Shown: in pieces, positions 1 to 8,230 of the stretch
Layout of the letters: every line of letters begins with the position of its first letter
How positions within the stretch are numbered: the first letter of the stretch is position 1
NCBI GenBank assembly: GCA_021737265.1
Contig: JAIPEF010000019.1
Span: 1-33,359, forward strand
From: Desulfocapsa sp.
Lineage (GTDB): Bacteria > Desulfobacterota > Desulfobulbia > Desulfobulbales > Desulfocapsaceae
Length of the DNA stretch: 33,359 bases
Reading direction: 5' to 3'
Notes under the pieces: model-generated
Told to the model about the DNA's origin: nothing
The model's database searches: none
Seen by the model: only the letters and a program-made list of their open reading frames with translations
Program-made: the position numbers and the translations under genes

Positions 1-7
1 AATTGCA

Positions 8-136
8 GATGGTTAAGTAAAAAGCTTCATATTCGAGGCGTGTGAATTTTGCTATTATTTCGGCGTACTAGAGTACGTCGTAATGATAGTGAAATTTGCA
101 ACAACGAAGTAGATGAAGAGTTTTTACGACACCATC
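8..136. repeat. Dispersed inverted-repeat element, family 1, copy 1
   Basis: About 129 bp that starts GATGG and ends CCATC and matches 16936-17069 along its length (shared blocks include TAAGTAAAAA, CGAGGCG, TTTGCA, CAACGAAGTAGAT and CGAC-CCATC). It is a long imperfect palindrome: an outer arm CTTCAT pairs with GATGAAG, and the centre is CGTACT-AG-AGTACG at 64-77. It begins 18 bp beyond the stop of the HD-GYP gene, so its transcript would fold at that gene's 3' end. It looks like a MITE-like or REP-like non-autonomous element; no transposase is present. Confidence 0.75.
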
Positions 137-153
137 AAAGCTCACTTTACTCA

Positions 154-1734
154 TCATTCAGGTACCATCGCAGCCTCGCTGAATCTATTTCGGATTTTTT
201 GAAAGGCAGCGAGGTTTTCCAGGAAGAGGTCGAGTAACGTTGGGTCAAAGTGCTTACCACGCTGTTCCTTGAAGTAGTCGATGACTTTCGGCATGGGGCA
301 GGCCTTGCGATAGACACGGTCACTGGCCAAGGCATCAAAAACATCGGCGATTGCGGTGATCCGGGCAAAGATGTCGATATCCTCTCCTTTCAGGCCGTCA
401 GGGTAGCCGGTACCATCATATTTTTCATGGTGCTGCCTTGAGATAATAGCTGCTGCCTGCATGATTGGCCTGTTGGACGAACCGAGCATGGTCTGGCCAA
501 TGGTTGCATGGGACTTCATAATCTGAAAGTCAGCATCGTTTAGCAATCCCGGGCGGTGAAGGATGGCATCGGGGATGGCTACCTTGCCCACGTCATGCAT
601 GGGTGCAGCCATGCGGAGGATCTCAACCTGTTTAGGGGGCAGGCCGCATTTTTCACCCAGCAGTCTGGCATATTCGGACACCCTTTTAACATGCCAGCCC
701 GTCTCCTGGGATCGGGCCTCGGCCACCTCACCCAGGGTAAAGATCATCTCCTTCTGGCTTGCCTCTATTTCATTGTTAAGATCAATGTTTTCAAAGGCTA
801 TGTGGACATTGGAACAAAAAATTTCTATTAATGCGCGATTGAGTTCATCCATCCAGCCCAGCCCTTCACAGAAGATAAAGAGCTTCCTGCCGCTGTCACT
901 GGGGAAGTAGCCAACATATCGATCATCGAAGATGAGACATTTGCCTTGATCATTGGCATCACATATATCAGCTCTTATCGCTTCAGGCAATTGTTCCAGA
1001 GAGCCGGCATCAATGAGATCATCATAACGGCCGGTGGTTGCCAGCATCTCAAAAATGCCCTGGCTATCATCAGCCAAGGCACATCCGGATGTCTCGCAGA
1101 CCAGGGCATCCGGGTGTATGTGGAGAATTGAGACCAACTGGGTCAGTACCCCCGAAGCGAGTTGTTTAAGTGATCGCTGCTCAAATAAAGAAGATGATGC
1201 CTCGATGATTCGCTGCAGACCACGACGACTGGCCTCAATGGTCTGGATGTCACGGTAGGTCCTTAATGATGAAAGCATTACCGTGACCAGTTTCTGTGAT
1301 GAGAGTTCGGTCTTTTCTTTATAATCATTGATGTCATATTTAATGATTATTTGTTCTTCCGGTGCTTCTCCTGGTTGCCCTGTTCTGAGGATAATTCTTA
1401 CAAAACGATTTTTCAGATCGTTGCGAATAAAATCGACCAGCAATAACCCGGCATTCTTGGTCTCCATGACCACATCTAACAGAATGACGGCGATATCCGG
1501 GTTTTTTCTCAGGATACTTCTGGCTTCTTTGGCATTGTAGGCGTGGAAGAAATCAAGTCGCCGGTTATCAAAAAGAAACTTTTTCAGAACCAGAGCTGTT
1601 ATTGCATGAACTTCTTTGTCATCATCTACGACAAGAATTTTCCAGTTTCCCAGAGGTAAAGGTGACAGTCCCTTGCTATCTGATGTTTCTGGATGCTCAT
1701 CATTGAAAATGAGATCGTTGTTTGTGAGAGCCAT
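154..1734 (-). CDS. HD-GYP response regulator with DUF3369 domain (predicted c-di-GMP phosphodiesterase)
   Basis: A 526-residue cytoplasmic two-component output protein. Residues about 32-150 form a receiver domain with acidic residues VVDDD at 35-39 and the phospho-acceptor Asp87 in ILLDVVM. The middle part (about 170-330) matches the DUF3369 sensor-like region known from this architecture. The C-terminal HD-GYP domain carries HD at 380-381 (MHDVGK) and HHEKYDGTGYPDG with GYP at 443-445, the family's metal-binding and signature residues. The family hydrolyses cyclic di-GMP, so this protein should lower c-di-GMP on phosphorylation. The kinase gene lies upstream on the same strand about 410 bp away and is a plausible partner. 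All key motifs are intact and the length is usual. Confidence 0.9.
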   Translation of the reverse strand: MALTNNDLIFNDEHPETSDSKGLSPLPLGNWKILVVDDDKEVHAITALVLKKFLFDNRRLDFFHAYNAKEARSILRKNPDIAVILLDVVMETKNAGLLLVDFIRNDLKNRFVRIILRTGQPGEAPEEQIIIKYDINDYKEKTELSSQKLVTVMLSSLRTYRDIQTIEASRRGLQRIIEASSSLFEQRSLKQLASGVLTQLVSILHIHPDALVCETSGCALADDSQGIFEMLATTGRYDDLIDAGSLEQLPEAIRADICDANDQGKCLIFDDRYVGYFPSDSGRKLFIFCEGLGWMDELNRALIEIFCSNVHIAFENIDLNNEIEASQKEMIFTLGEVAEARSQETGWHVKRVSEYARLLGEKCGLPPKQVEILRMAAPMHDVGKVAIPDAILHRPGLLNDADFQIMKSHATIGQTMLGSSNRPIMQAAAIISRQHHEKYDGTGYPDGLKGEDIDIFARITAIADVFDALASDRVYRKACPMPKVIDYFKEQRGKHFDPTLLDLFLENLAAFQKIRNRFSEAAMVPE

Positions 1735-2143
1735 ATTTTTCGGTAGCGATATACCTTAACGTTATTAATTTGAATGGTTGAAGTCGATACTGTTGACTTA
1801 ATTGGTTGTTAACCAGTTTGTATGCCAGGGAGTGGTTGTAAAAGCCGACAAAGTAACAGATCAAAAAAAAATTCCCACACTTTGACGGTTGGAACGATCC
1901 TATCACATTATATCTTGCAACATTACGCCTTGTAGTCTGTTACGTGAGATTTTGCAAGGTGAGAATGGGGGAAACTCCTGAAAATACAAACAAAATGGAA
2001 TTGATTCCTATTGCTGTTCTGTTGAACCAGGGTTCCGCCAATTTTCCCATTCCCGGATGGCACGCTATGCATTCCCGTTCAGGTAGAAGAATTTTGTACT
2101 CCTCAATAGTTACATGAAAGGACTGAGTGGCAGCCTTGCAATA
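1735..2143. other. Intergenic region between kinase and HD-GYP genes
   Basis: 409 bp between two minus-strand genes. The part next to the HD-GYP start is AT-rich and presumably holds its promoter, but I could not pick convincing boxes. The part next to the kinase stop keeps an in-frame coding-like remnant with a heme-binding motif (annotated separately at 1940-2143). Confidence 0.6.
1940..2143 (-). pseudogene. Possible cytochrome c fragment (CxxCH motif) following the kinase stop
   Basis: Immediately after the TGA stop of the kinase, the same minus-strand frame stays open for about 65 codons and ends at a TAA at 1940-1942. It reads ...YKILLPERECIACHPGMGK..., where CIACH (2057-2071) is a canonical c-type heme attachment motif. 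There is no start codon with a ribosome-binding site and no signal peptide, so it cannot be a functional cytochrome as it stands. It may be the tail of a decayed multiheme cytochrome, or chance. Confidence is low because the stretch is short. Confidence 0.3.
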
Positions 2144-3433
2144 TCAATGATGTGGCAGGGGAATCTGCATGTTAAAAGTTGTCCCTTCCCCTGGCTGACT
2201 GGTGCAGTAGATCGTGCCATTGAGTTTTTGCGTTACCAGATTATAGACGATGTGTAGGCCCAGGCCGCTGCCTCCATTTTCCCGGTTGGTTGTAAAAAAT
2301 GGGGTGAATACATGTTCAATGGTGTGATTATCCATTCCCGCACCGTCATCCTGGAATGTTAAAATCAGGTTATTGCCTTTTTGGCTGGCCTCAATATCAA
2401 TATAGCCTTGGTCTCCTTCCGCATAAGCATGGGTCACGGAGTTTGAGATAAGGTTGGTGATAATCTGGGAGAATGCTCCAGGATAACTGTTTAATCTTAG
2501 TTTGCGAGGACATTTAATGCGAGTCTTGATTAGTGTTTTTTTCAGCATGGGTCTAAGGCTGAGCAGAACCTCTTCCAGATACTTATGGAGGTGGAACCTT
2601 CTTTTCACTTCGACAGATTGATCAATGGCCACCTGTTTGAAACTGCGAATGAGGTCACTTGCCCTGTTGAGGTTGGAATTGAGCAGTGATGTTGCTTCCA
2701 ACGCCGTCGTCAGATACTCCTCAAGGTCGGTTCTTGTCATTTTTCCCTGTTGATAGAGGGGCTTCAGTGTTCGAGTGTCTTTTTCCAGGTGAGTTGATGC
2801 TGTATAGGCGATACCAATAGGGGTGTTGATTTCATGGGCGATACCACCCACAAGATTTCCCAGGGAAGCCATTTTTTCTGATTCAATCAACTGGTCCTGG
2901 GTTTTTTGCAAATGATCCAAGGTGTTGAGCAGTTGGATGTTGGTCTTGTTGAGTTGGGAGGTACGGTCTAGCACGCGCTGTTCCAGAGTATTGGTTAAGT
3001 CTAACAGCTCATGCTCAATTTTTTTCCTTGCACTGATATCACGGTTGATGAAGGCAACGGCATACGCTTCATCTTTTGTTTTAAGAATGGGCATCAGAAA
3101 TATCTCTTCATTGATTTTCTCCCCGTTCTTTTTAATGCTGACGACTTCACCCTCCCATACGCCACCATCCAGCACTGCCTGCCAATTTTCTTCGGGAATG
3201 CCTGGGCTTTGGTAGAGATTCAGCTCTTTGTAGTGGCGGCAGAAGACATCTTCTTCTGTGTAACCGGTGGAAGAGGTGAAAACGGCATTTACATATTCGA
3301 TATGCCCTTCGCAATCAGTAATGATAATGGCGTTTGGATTATGGGAAAGGAGAAAGTCATATTCCGCAAGCGTTAAGTTAGCTTGCTTGTAGTGAAACTT
3401 CTTTTTGTTAATGTTTGGTTTGCTGATAGCCAT
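2144..3433 (-). CDS. PAS-domain sensor histidine kinase
   Basis: 429 residues with no transmembrane segment, so probably a cytosolic sensor. A PAS domain covers about 20-135 (SHNPNAIIITDCEGHIEYVN to the PAC-like end FINRDISARKK). A coiled-coil linker (about 140-190) leads to the dimerisation/phosphoacceptor region with His200 in GGIAHEINTP. The ATPase domain shows an N box (ISNSVTHAY), a G1 box (DDGAGM), an F box (FTPFFTT) and a G2 box (GSGLGL). The HEINTP form is typical of PAS kinases of the NtrB/HisKA_4-like group. It probably autophosphorylates in response to a ligand or redox cue sensed by PAS and may feed the HD-GYP regulator downstream, but nothing in the sequence proves the pairing. 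Confidence 0.9.
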   Translation of the reverse strand: MAISKPNINKKKFHYKQANLTLAEYDFLLSHNPNAIIITDCEGHIEYVNAVFTSSTGYTEEDVFCRHYKELNLYQSPGIPEENWQAVLDGGVWEGEVVSIKKNGEKINEEIFLMPILKTKDEAYAVAFINRDISARKKIEHELLDLTNTLEQRVLDRTSQLNKTNIQLLNTLDHLQKTQDQLIESEKMASLGNLVGGIAHEINTPIGIAYTASTHLEKDTRTLKPLYQQGKMTRTDLEEYLTTALEATSLLNSNLNRASDLIRSFKQVAIDQSVEVKRRFHLHKYLEEVLLSLRPMLKKTLIKTRIKCPRKLRLNSYPGAFSQIITNLISNSVTHAYAEGDQGYIDIEASQKGNNLILTFQDDGAGMDNHTIEHVFTPFFTTNRENGGSGLGLHIVYNLVTQKLNGTIYCTSQPGEGTTFNMQIPLPHH

Positions 3434-3811
3434 AGGTCATTTGAAAGTAATTACATAGAAAAGGTTAGCGAAGACAATGATGCCATAATAATTTTGTTTT
3501 GCCTAGATTTTCTGTGGATTGAGTGGAATATAAAGACTAACTGCCGGGAAATATCCCATTTGAATTTATTTACCTCTGGTTTTGGTAAAAGAATGGCTGC
3601 CGGCAGAGCAGGGATGTGCTGGCCGTGTTCCTGAACTGTTTCATATGAAAAATGAGGGCGGAGAAACCTTTGAAAATTCGACTTGGTCGTAGTACTATGA
3701 TTGGAGTTGGAGAATCTTCTCATTCATAATGAGACTATGGTGAAGAACCCCGGATTGTTTCCTGTCTGCCTGGGTTAGAAAAAGATACGGTTCGAGAGAT
3801 GTGTTACTTGC
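3434..3811. other. Intergenic region upstream of the kinase; no convincing gene
   Basis: About 380 bp between the divergent kinase (minus) and the OB-fold gene (plus). Open frames exist on both strands (for example 3451-3723 minus) but lack a ribosome-binding site, a recognisable domain or a signal peptide. I treat it as a regulatory spacer, possibly with gene debris. Confidence 0.5.
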
Positions 3812-3846
3812 CATGAATCCTATTGTTCCTTATAGTAAAATCCAGC

Positions 3847-3877
3847 CAGACAGACAGACAGACAGACAGACAGACAG
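3847..3877. repeat. Tetranucleotide tract (CAGA)x7.75
   Basis: Nearly eight uninterrupted CAGA units lie 50 bp before the chosen start of the next gene. An upstream ATG at 3812 reads through the tract and stops at a TAA right after it, whereas another frame through the tract (from a TTG at 3823) is open all the way into the downstream protein. Gain or loss of units would therefore change which upstream start connects to the gene. This is the arrangement of slipped-strand contingency loci, though length change in this genome is not shown. Confidence 0.85.
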
Positions 3878-3927
3878 GCGGTAAGTCCGCAGTGATACAA
3901 GTTAAATACAATTATGGTGGTAACCTT

Positions 3928-4419
3928 ATGCAAACATTACTCAAACGCTCTTTAACGTTCTTATCTGTTGTTTCTTGTCTCTTGTCTTTTACTTTTTCGC
4001 CTCTTTATGCCGGGCCAGAAAAAGAGATGCAGGGCTGGGGGGTGGATGATGAATACAATAAGTTGTATTCCCCTAAAGAGTTAGACAAACTCAAAGGAAC
4101 AGTTGTGAAGTTTACAACAGTACAGCCTCTCCCTGGGATGTCGAAAGCAACAGTTCTGGTACTTGATGAGGGAGGTGATGAAATTACGGTTCATCTTTGT
4201 CCAGTCTGGTTTGCATCGGCAAAGGAAACCGGAATCAAGCGTGGTGATAAGGTTAAGGTGAAGGGAAGTTGGGCAGAAATTGACGGGGAGGATGTTTTTC
4301 TGGCTTCCAAGGTCAAAAAAGGTGATTTTTATGAATTTAAGGTTCGGTTGACAAAGGATGGTACTCCCTTCTGGGCCATGAGTCCGGAGCAACTGGCCCA
4401 CGAACGCAGTCAGCAGTGA
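3928..4419 (+). CDS. Secreted OB-fold-like protein of unknown function
   Basis: 163 residues from the ATG at 3928, preceded by GGTGG at a suitable spacing. The N-terminus (MQTLLKRSLTFLSVV... to LYAGPE) is a clear Sec signal peptide cleaved near residue 29, so the mature protein is probably periplasmic. The rest contains beta-rich stretches: LKGTVVKFTTV, ATVLVLDEGGDEITVHLCP, GDKVKVKGSW and EDVFLASKVKKGDFYEFKVR. This is the order expected of an OB-fold such as in periplasmic stress or metal-binding proteins. No catalytic motif is visible and the exact family is not recognised. An alternative longer form beginning at TTG 3823 runs in frame through the CAGA tract and would bury the signal peptide, so the shorter start is preferred as the functional one. 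Confidence 0.75.
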   Translation: MQTLLKRSLTFLSVVSCLLSFTFSPLYAGPEKEMQGWGVDDEYNKLYSPKELDKLKGTVVKFTTVQPLPGMSKATVLVLDEGGDEITVHLCPVWFASAKETGIKRGDKVKVKGSWAEIDGEDVFLASKVKKGDFYEFKVRLTKDGTPFWAMSPEQLAHERSQQ

Positions 4420-4771
4420 TTTAGTGCCAAAAGAGCTGTTAAGGACAGAGCCATTAGCTATTAACGGCCAGCTATTAGCCTAACATGCCACATTTGTGTG
4501 TTTCTTAGCTAAACGCTAAAAGTAGATCTGCTTTTTACCCATAAGTTGCTCATCCGTAGGTATGTGTGTCGGAGGCCCCGAAGGGGGCAGGTATTATAGC
4601 CGGTGTGCGTGAGCCACCGGTCTTGAATCCACCTCATCACCTGTCCTGAGGGGACAGTGTTATTGAACCCTGCGGGGTTTTTGTAAGGCAGTAGTTATGG
4701 GTAATAGGCAGAGCTAGATCAGCAATCTAGCTAACCACCTTATCAGCATAAATGGTATTTATGGACAGACA
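4420..4771. other. Non-coding region rich in hairpins
   Basis: 352 bp between convergent genes. It contains a direct repeat (AGCTATTA at about 4454 and 4468), four consecutive stem-loops (4575-4682, annotated separately) and an 8-bp perfect palindrome at 4712-4732 (AGCTAGAT, loop CAGCA, ATCTAGCT). No coding frame is credible. Confidence 0.6.
4575..4682 (+). ncRNA. Candidate structured RNA ending in a terminator-like hairpin
   Basis: Four stem-loops follow one another: GCCCC/GGGGC with loop GAAG (4575-4588); CCGGTG/CACCGG (4600-4620); CTGTCC/GGACAG with loop TGAGG (4641-4657); and AACCC/GGGTT (4666-4679) followed by five Ts. The last resembles a weak Rho-independent terminator in the plus direction. 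The set could be a small RNA, the 3' UTR of the OB-fold gene, or a bidirectional terminator region between convergent genes. No known family was recognised. Confidence 0.35.
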
Positions 4772-7075
4772 CTAACTGGTCAAAACCCGATAAATCTCAG
4801 GTATTCGCAGGGGGAGTTTGCGAACATTATCAATAAAGATGAAATTGGCAGGGCCATACATGTGTTTCATATAATCCCGGGCCTGATGATCAATTGTGAT
4901 ACAGAAAGGATGAATGTCTGCAGCCTTTGCCTCAAGTAAGGCATGGCGAGTATCCTCGATTGCATATTTACCTTTGTAGTCATCGTAATCCTCCGGCTTG
5001 CCATCAGTGAGGGTGATGATAAGACGGACCTTGGCGTCAACTTCCCGAAGAATGCTGGTGGCGTGGCGGATGGGAGGCCCCATTCGGGTGTATTCACTGG
5101 GGGCGATGGAGCTGATTCGCTCCTTGACCTGTTCCCCGTAGGGTTCTGACAGATGTTTGACATGGAACAGTTCACAGCGGGAGCGGCGCATACCTGAAAA
5201 GCCATAGATACCGTAGCGGTCACCGAGTACTTCCATGGCCTCTGTCATGAGTATAAGGGATTCTTTTAGGGCAGTGTTGACCCAGCCGGCAGTGGAGTTG
5301 GACATATCCACCAGAAAAAGAACAGCAATATCCCTTTCATCCCGTTTGAGACGAATGAACAGACGGTCTGAGGATGCAAGACCGGCTTTTGAGTCGGAAA
5401 TAGCTTCCACCAGAGCGTCGAAGTCAATGTCATCACCTTCTCGTTGACGTTTTACGAAACGTTCCTGGCTGCGCATCATTTCAAACTGATGACGCAGCCG
5501 AATAGTGAGGCCATGGTATTTTTCCAGGGTGTTCCTGATGAATCCTGAATGAACAGGCTTCAACGTTTTGAAGTGCAGGGAACACCAGTTTTTTCGATAT
5601 CCTTGTCTCCGGTAATCCCACTCATTATAGAGTAGGGCCTCTGTGCCCGGTTGGTCATCCTCATTTTTTCCGGCAATATCTTGCTCAAGCATGGTCTGTC
5701 CTGCCTTACCGGCAGCGCTGGAAAGAAAGCGTGCTGGAAGGTGACCAAATTCATCCAGGAAGTTCTTCGTAAAGTCTTCCAGTTCTGGAGGGAGCTGAAG
5801 CTCTTCGTTGTTAATGGTGATGAGCAGGGGGGCCTCTGGTTCCCGATTGGCAGTGCTGGCAAATTCGCTATCCATGATCATGCTGATATCTGATTCGGCA
5901 AGCCCTGTGTTACCGCTGTCTCTTTGGTCCTGTTTGAGAACGTCAGCCAGTTCTTTTTTTGAAAGACTGAGAAGATGGGCGGCCATCATATCCGCAAACT
6001 GTTCGCCCATCTTCTGTTCCTGTATCTTTCTGGCCGTTTCCACGGCACGGAGTTTGAAAACTCCCTGGAAAGGCAGAGGAGAAAGGGGAGTATATTCCTG
6101 CTTTTTTCTCTGGAGCGTAGAGTAGAGTCTTGAAGTGATCCTTACGGAATCCTCAGCCGAGGCATGACCTTGACAATAGGTGTGACTTTCCTTTTCTGTA
6201 AGATGTTGAGCCAAAAGTGGGTGAATCTCTATTTTATCTGCTGTCAACGCCTGCTGCATGGAGCGGAGAGTTTTTTCAGGCTGATGCTGTTCAGAGCAAG
6301 GGAGGAAAGAATGGAAAATCTGTGCTCCTGCAGCCCGCATCAGTCCAGGAAGTTCATTGTCGAGAAAGATCCGCACCCGTATGGATTCAAGGGTGTGATA
6401 AATGTCACGGGCAAGGAGTGGTTCTTTAAAACTGTCAAAAAAAGTGCGGAGCCAGAGACTGTGTTTAGTCTCTTCGGAGGGGAGATTGGAAAATTCGCCA
6501 GGTGGCTTGTTTAACAAACTGCCGCATGCAATAAATCCCCATTGAAATGTAAGAATCAGTTTGTAGAGGAGAAAGTTGTCATCATTGTTGCTAAATTGAT
6601 TGAGTTCTTCTGGAACAAAAATAGATGTGGTGTCGGTATAACTTTGTCGCGCAGGAGCAATTTGGAGGGTATCCCTGGCTATACCACAAATATAGGGAAG
6701 CAGCTGTTTCTCTACTGAAGAAAAACTCAGACCGCCCCTCCCTGCCAGTTGTGAAAGGTATTTTTTCAGGTCATTCTGCATGAAGCGTTGGGCAGCACGC
6801 AGTCCATCAGTCTCGTAGAGATCCAGAGTTACCCCGATCCAGCGTGGAACCTGCTCCAGGCTGAGATGCAGGAGTGTGTTTGGAAGCAGGCGCAGGAAAT
6901 CATAACAGAGGGAGTGGGAAACAGGCCAGATAACCGGAATGTGGCCAAGGATCGCTTCACAGATCAAATCGTTTTCATCAATAAAGGGTTCCATCACCTC
7001 CTCAACATCCCATTCATTGGGGATGTCCGGGGCGACGAGATCGTAAAAACGTTCGGTGAGGCGTGCCAGTTTCAT
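4772..7075 (-). CDS. VWA-domain protein of the NorD/CbbO type
   Basis: 767 residues. The long N-terminal part (1 to about 560) is mostly helical with no catalytic motif. The C-terminal von Willebrand A domain starts with FLVDMSNST at about 588-595, a MIDAS-like DxSxS metal site, and continues with LITLTDGKPEDYDDYKGKYAIEDTRHAL (about 686-713), a stretch typical of NorD/CbbO. These proteins work with a MoxR-family ATPase (NorQ or CbbQ) as a chaperone that activates a metalloenzyme, such as nitric oxide reductase or Rubisco. The ATPase gene lies just upstream, with 22 bp between them, so they form an operon. Neither client is encoded in the window. Confidence 0.85.
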   Translation of the reverse strand: MKLARLTERFYDLVAPDIPNEWDVEEVMEPFIDENDLICEAILGHIPVIWPVSHSLCYDFLRLLPNTLLHLSLEQVPRWIGVTLDLYETDGLRAAQRFMQNDLKKYLSQLAGRGGLSFSSVEKQLLPYICGIARDTLQIAPARQSYTDTTSIFVPEELNQFSNNDDNFLLYKLILTFQWGFIACGSLLNKPPGEFSNLPSEETKHSLWLRTFFDSFKEPLLARDIYHTLESIRVRIFLDNELPGLMRAAGAQIFHSFLPCSEQHQPEKTLRSMQQALTADKIEIHPLLAQHLTEKESHTYCQGHASAEDSVRITSRLYSTLQRKKQEYTPLSPLPFQGVFKLRAVETARKIQEQKMGEQFADMMAAHLLSLSKKELADVLKQDQRDSGNTGLAESDISMIMDSEFASTANREPEAPLLITINNEELQLPPELEDFTKNFLDEFGHLPARFLSSAAGKAGQTMLEQDIAGKNEDDQPGTEALLYNEWDYRRQGYRKNWCSLHFKTLKPVHSGFIRNTLEKYHGLTIRLRHQFEMMRSQERFVKRQREGDDIDFDALVEAISDSKAGLASSDRLFIRLKRDERDIAVLFLVDMSNSTAGWVNTALKESLILMTEAMEVLGDRYGIYGFSGMRRSRCELFHVKHLSEPYGEQVKERISSIAPSEYTRMGPPIRHATSILREVDAKVRLIITLTDGKPEDYDDYKGKYAIEDTRHALLEAKAADIHPFCITIDHQARDYMKHMYGPANFIFIDNVRKLPLRIPEIYRVLTS

Positions 7076-7097
7076 ATTGTATTTCTTTATGAAGTCT

Positions 7098-7913
7098 TCA
7101 GAAGATGGAGCTTACCATCTCATTCAGGGCGGCCAGCATTTCCGGGTCGTCACTGAGTGGTTCGACGAGAGCGGCTCTGCAGGCGACATGGATGTCGATG
7201 CCATCCTTTACCAGTTGGCTTGTCTGGATGAGGAGGCGGGTGGAAGCCCCTTCTGGAAGTCCGGAATCCTTCAGACTTCTGGTCATGGTTGCAAGCTTTA
7301 CCAGGGAGTGTGAGAGTCCCTGGTCTACCCCTCCCTCCCGACAGACGATCTCAACCTCCCTCTCAGGATCTGGGTAGTCAAAGGAGATGGCGACAAAACG
7401 CTGCCTGGTGGAAGGTTTGAGGTCCTTCAGCACACTCTGGTAACCGGGATTGTAGGATACACTGATCATGAATTCAGGTGGCGCAGACAGTAACTCACCC
7501 AGTTTTTCTACCGGCAACTCCCGTCGATCATCGGCCAGTGGGTGAATAACGACGGTGGTATCTTTTCTCGCTTCAACAATCTCATCAAGGTAACAGATGG
7601 CACCGGCACGGACTGCCAGGGTTAATGGACCGTCTGCCCAGACAGCTTCTCCGGACCGGATCAGGTAGCGCCCCACAAGGTCGCTGGTGGAGAGGTCATC
7701 ATGGCAGGAGACAGTAATGAGAGGACGTTGCAGTTTCCAGGCTAGAAACTGCATGAAACGGGTCTTGCCGCAGCCGGTTGGACCTTTCAAGAGGAGGGGC
7801 AGTTTGTTTTTGTGGGCAGCCAGGGCAATATCCACTTCTTTTCCGGAGGCAAGGTAGTAGGGCTTTTCTGTAATCAGGTGTTCTTCCAGACGTTGTTTCA
7901 GTGCTTGTTTCAT
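7098..7913 (-). CDS. MoxR-family AAA+ ATPase of the NorQ/CbbQ type
   Basis: 271 residues. Walker A is GPTGCGKT at 44-51, Walker B is CYLDE around 107-111, and FDYPDPEREVEIV (about 195) belongs to the sensor/lid part of the fold. The usual family length is 260-280, so it appears complete. The family forms hexameric rings that remodel a target enzyme together with a VWA adaptor, here the downstream gene. The target is unknown: no nor or cbb gene is present nearby. The gene diverges from nrdJ across about 320 bp. Confidence 0.88.
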   Translation of the reverse strand: MKQALKQRLEEHLITEKPYYLASGKEVDIALAAHKNKLPLLLKGPTGCGKTRFMQFLAWKLQRPLITVSCHDDLSTSDLVGRYLIRSGEAVWADGPLTLAVRAGAICYLDEIVEARKDTTVVIHPLADDRRELPVEKLGELLSAPPEFMISVSYNPGYQSVLKDLKPSTRQRFVAISFDYPDPEREVEIVCREGGVDQGLSHSLVKLATMTRSLKDSGLPEGASTRLLIQTSQLVKDGIDIHVACRAALVEPLSDDPEMLAALNEMVSSIF

Positions 7914-8230
7914 TGGGGCTTCAACTCCTCACGTGATTTCCATATTGAATGTCAAATAATGTATTACACCATGTTCACAATCATCGGGATCGTCAAGAAT
8001 TAATCTTAGCTCTGCCTGAAAGAAAGAGTATAAAACGTACTTTCCTAGTGTTAAAGGTTTTTCTAAAGGTCTTTTTTTGGGTTTTTTGTACTATATGTTG
8101 TAGATTGTCCTTGTCTTGCACCATTCGGATAGTGTATAAGCATATTTAAGAATATGAGTGTCAAAATCGTTTATTTGTAGATTGTCAGCCGCTCCTGTCA
8201 CCCATCCAAACTCCATCCATTGAGGATACC
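7914..8230. other. Divergent promoter region, NorQ-like gene / nrdJ
   Basis: 317 bp, AT-rich with T-tracts (TTTTTTTGGGTTTTTT near 8080). It holds the candidate nrdJ promoter at 8111-8140. I looked for a cobalamin riboswitch core and an NrdR box and saw neither. Confidence 0.55.
8111..8140 (+). promoter_or_regulatory. Candidate sigma70-type promoter for nrdJ
   Basis: TTGTCT (8111-8116) and TATAAG (8135-8140) are separated by 18 bp, about 90 bp before the nrdJ start. It is the best match in the intergenic region but is judged by eye only. Confidence 0.4.

Noticed and set aside
3451..3723. 90-codon minus-strand frame upstream of the kinase
   Set aside because: No ribosome-binding site, domain or membrane pattern; probably chance.
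7914..8230. Cobalamin riboswitch or NrdR box upstream of the B12-dependent ribonucleotide reductase
   Set aside because: No B12-box-like core or NrdR-type palindrome was visible in the region.
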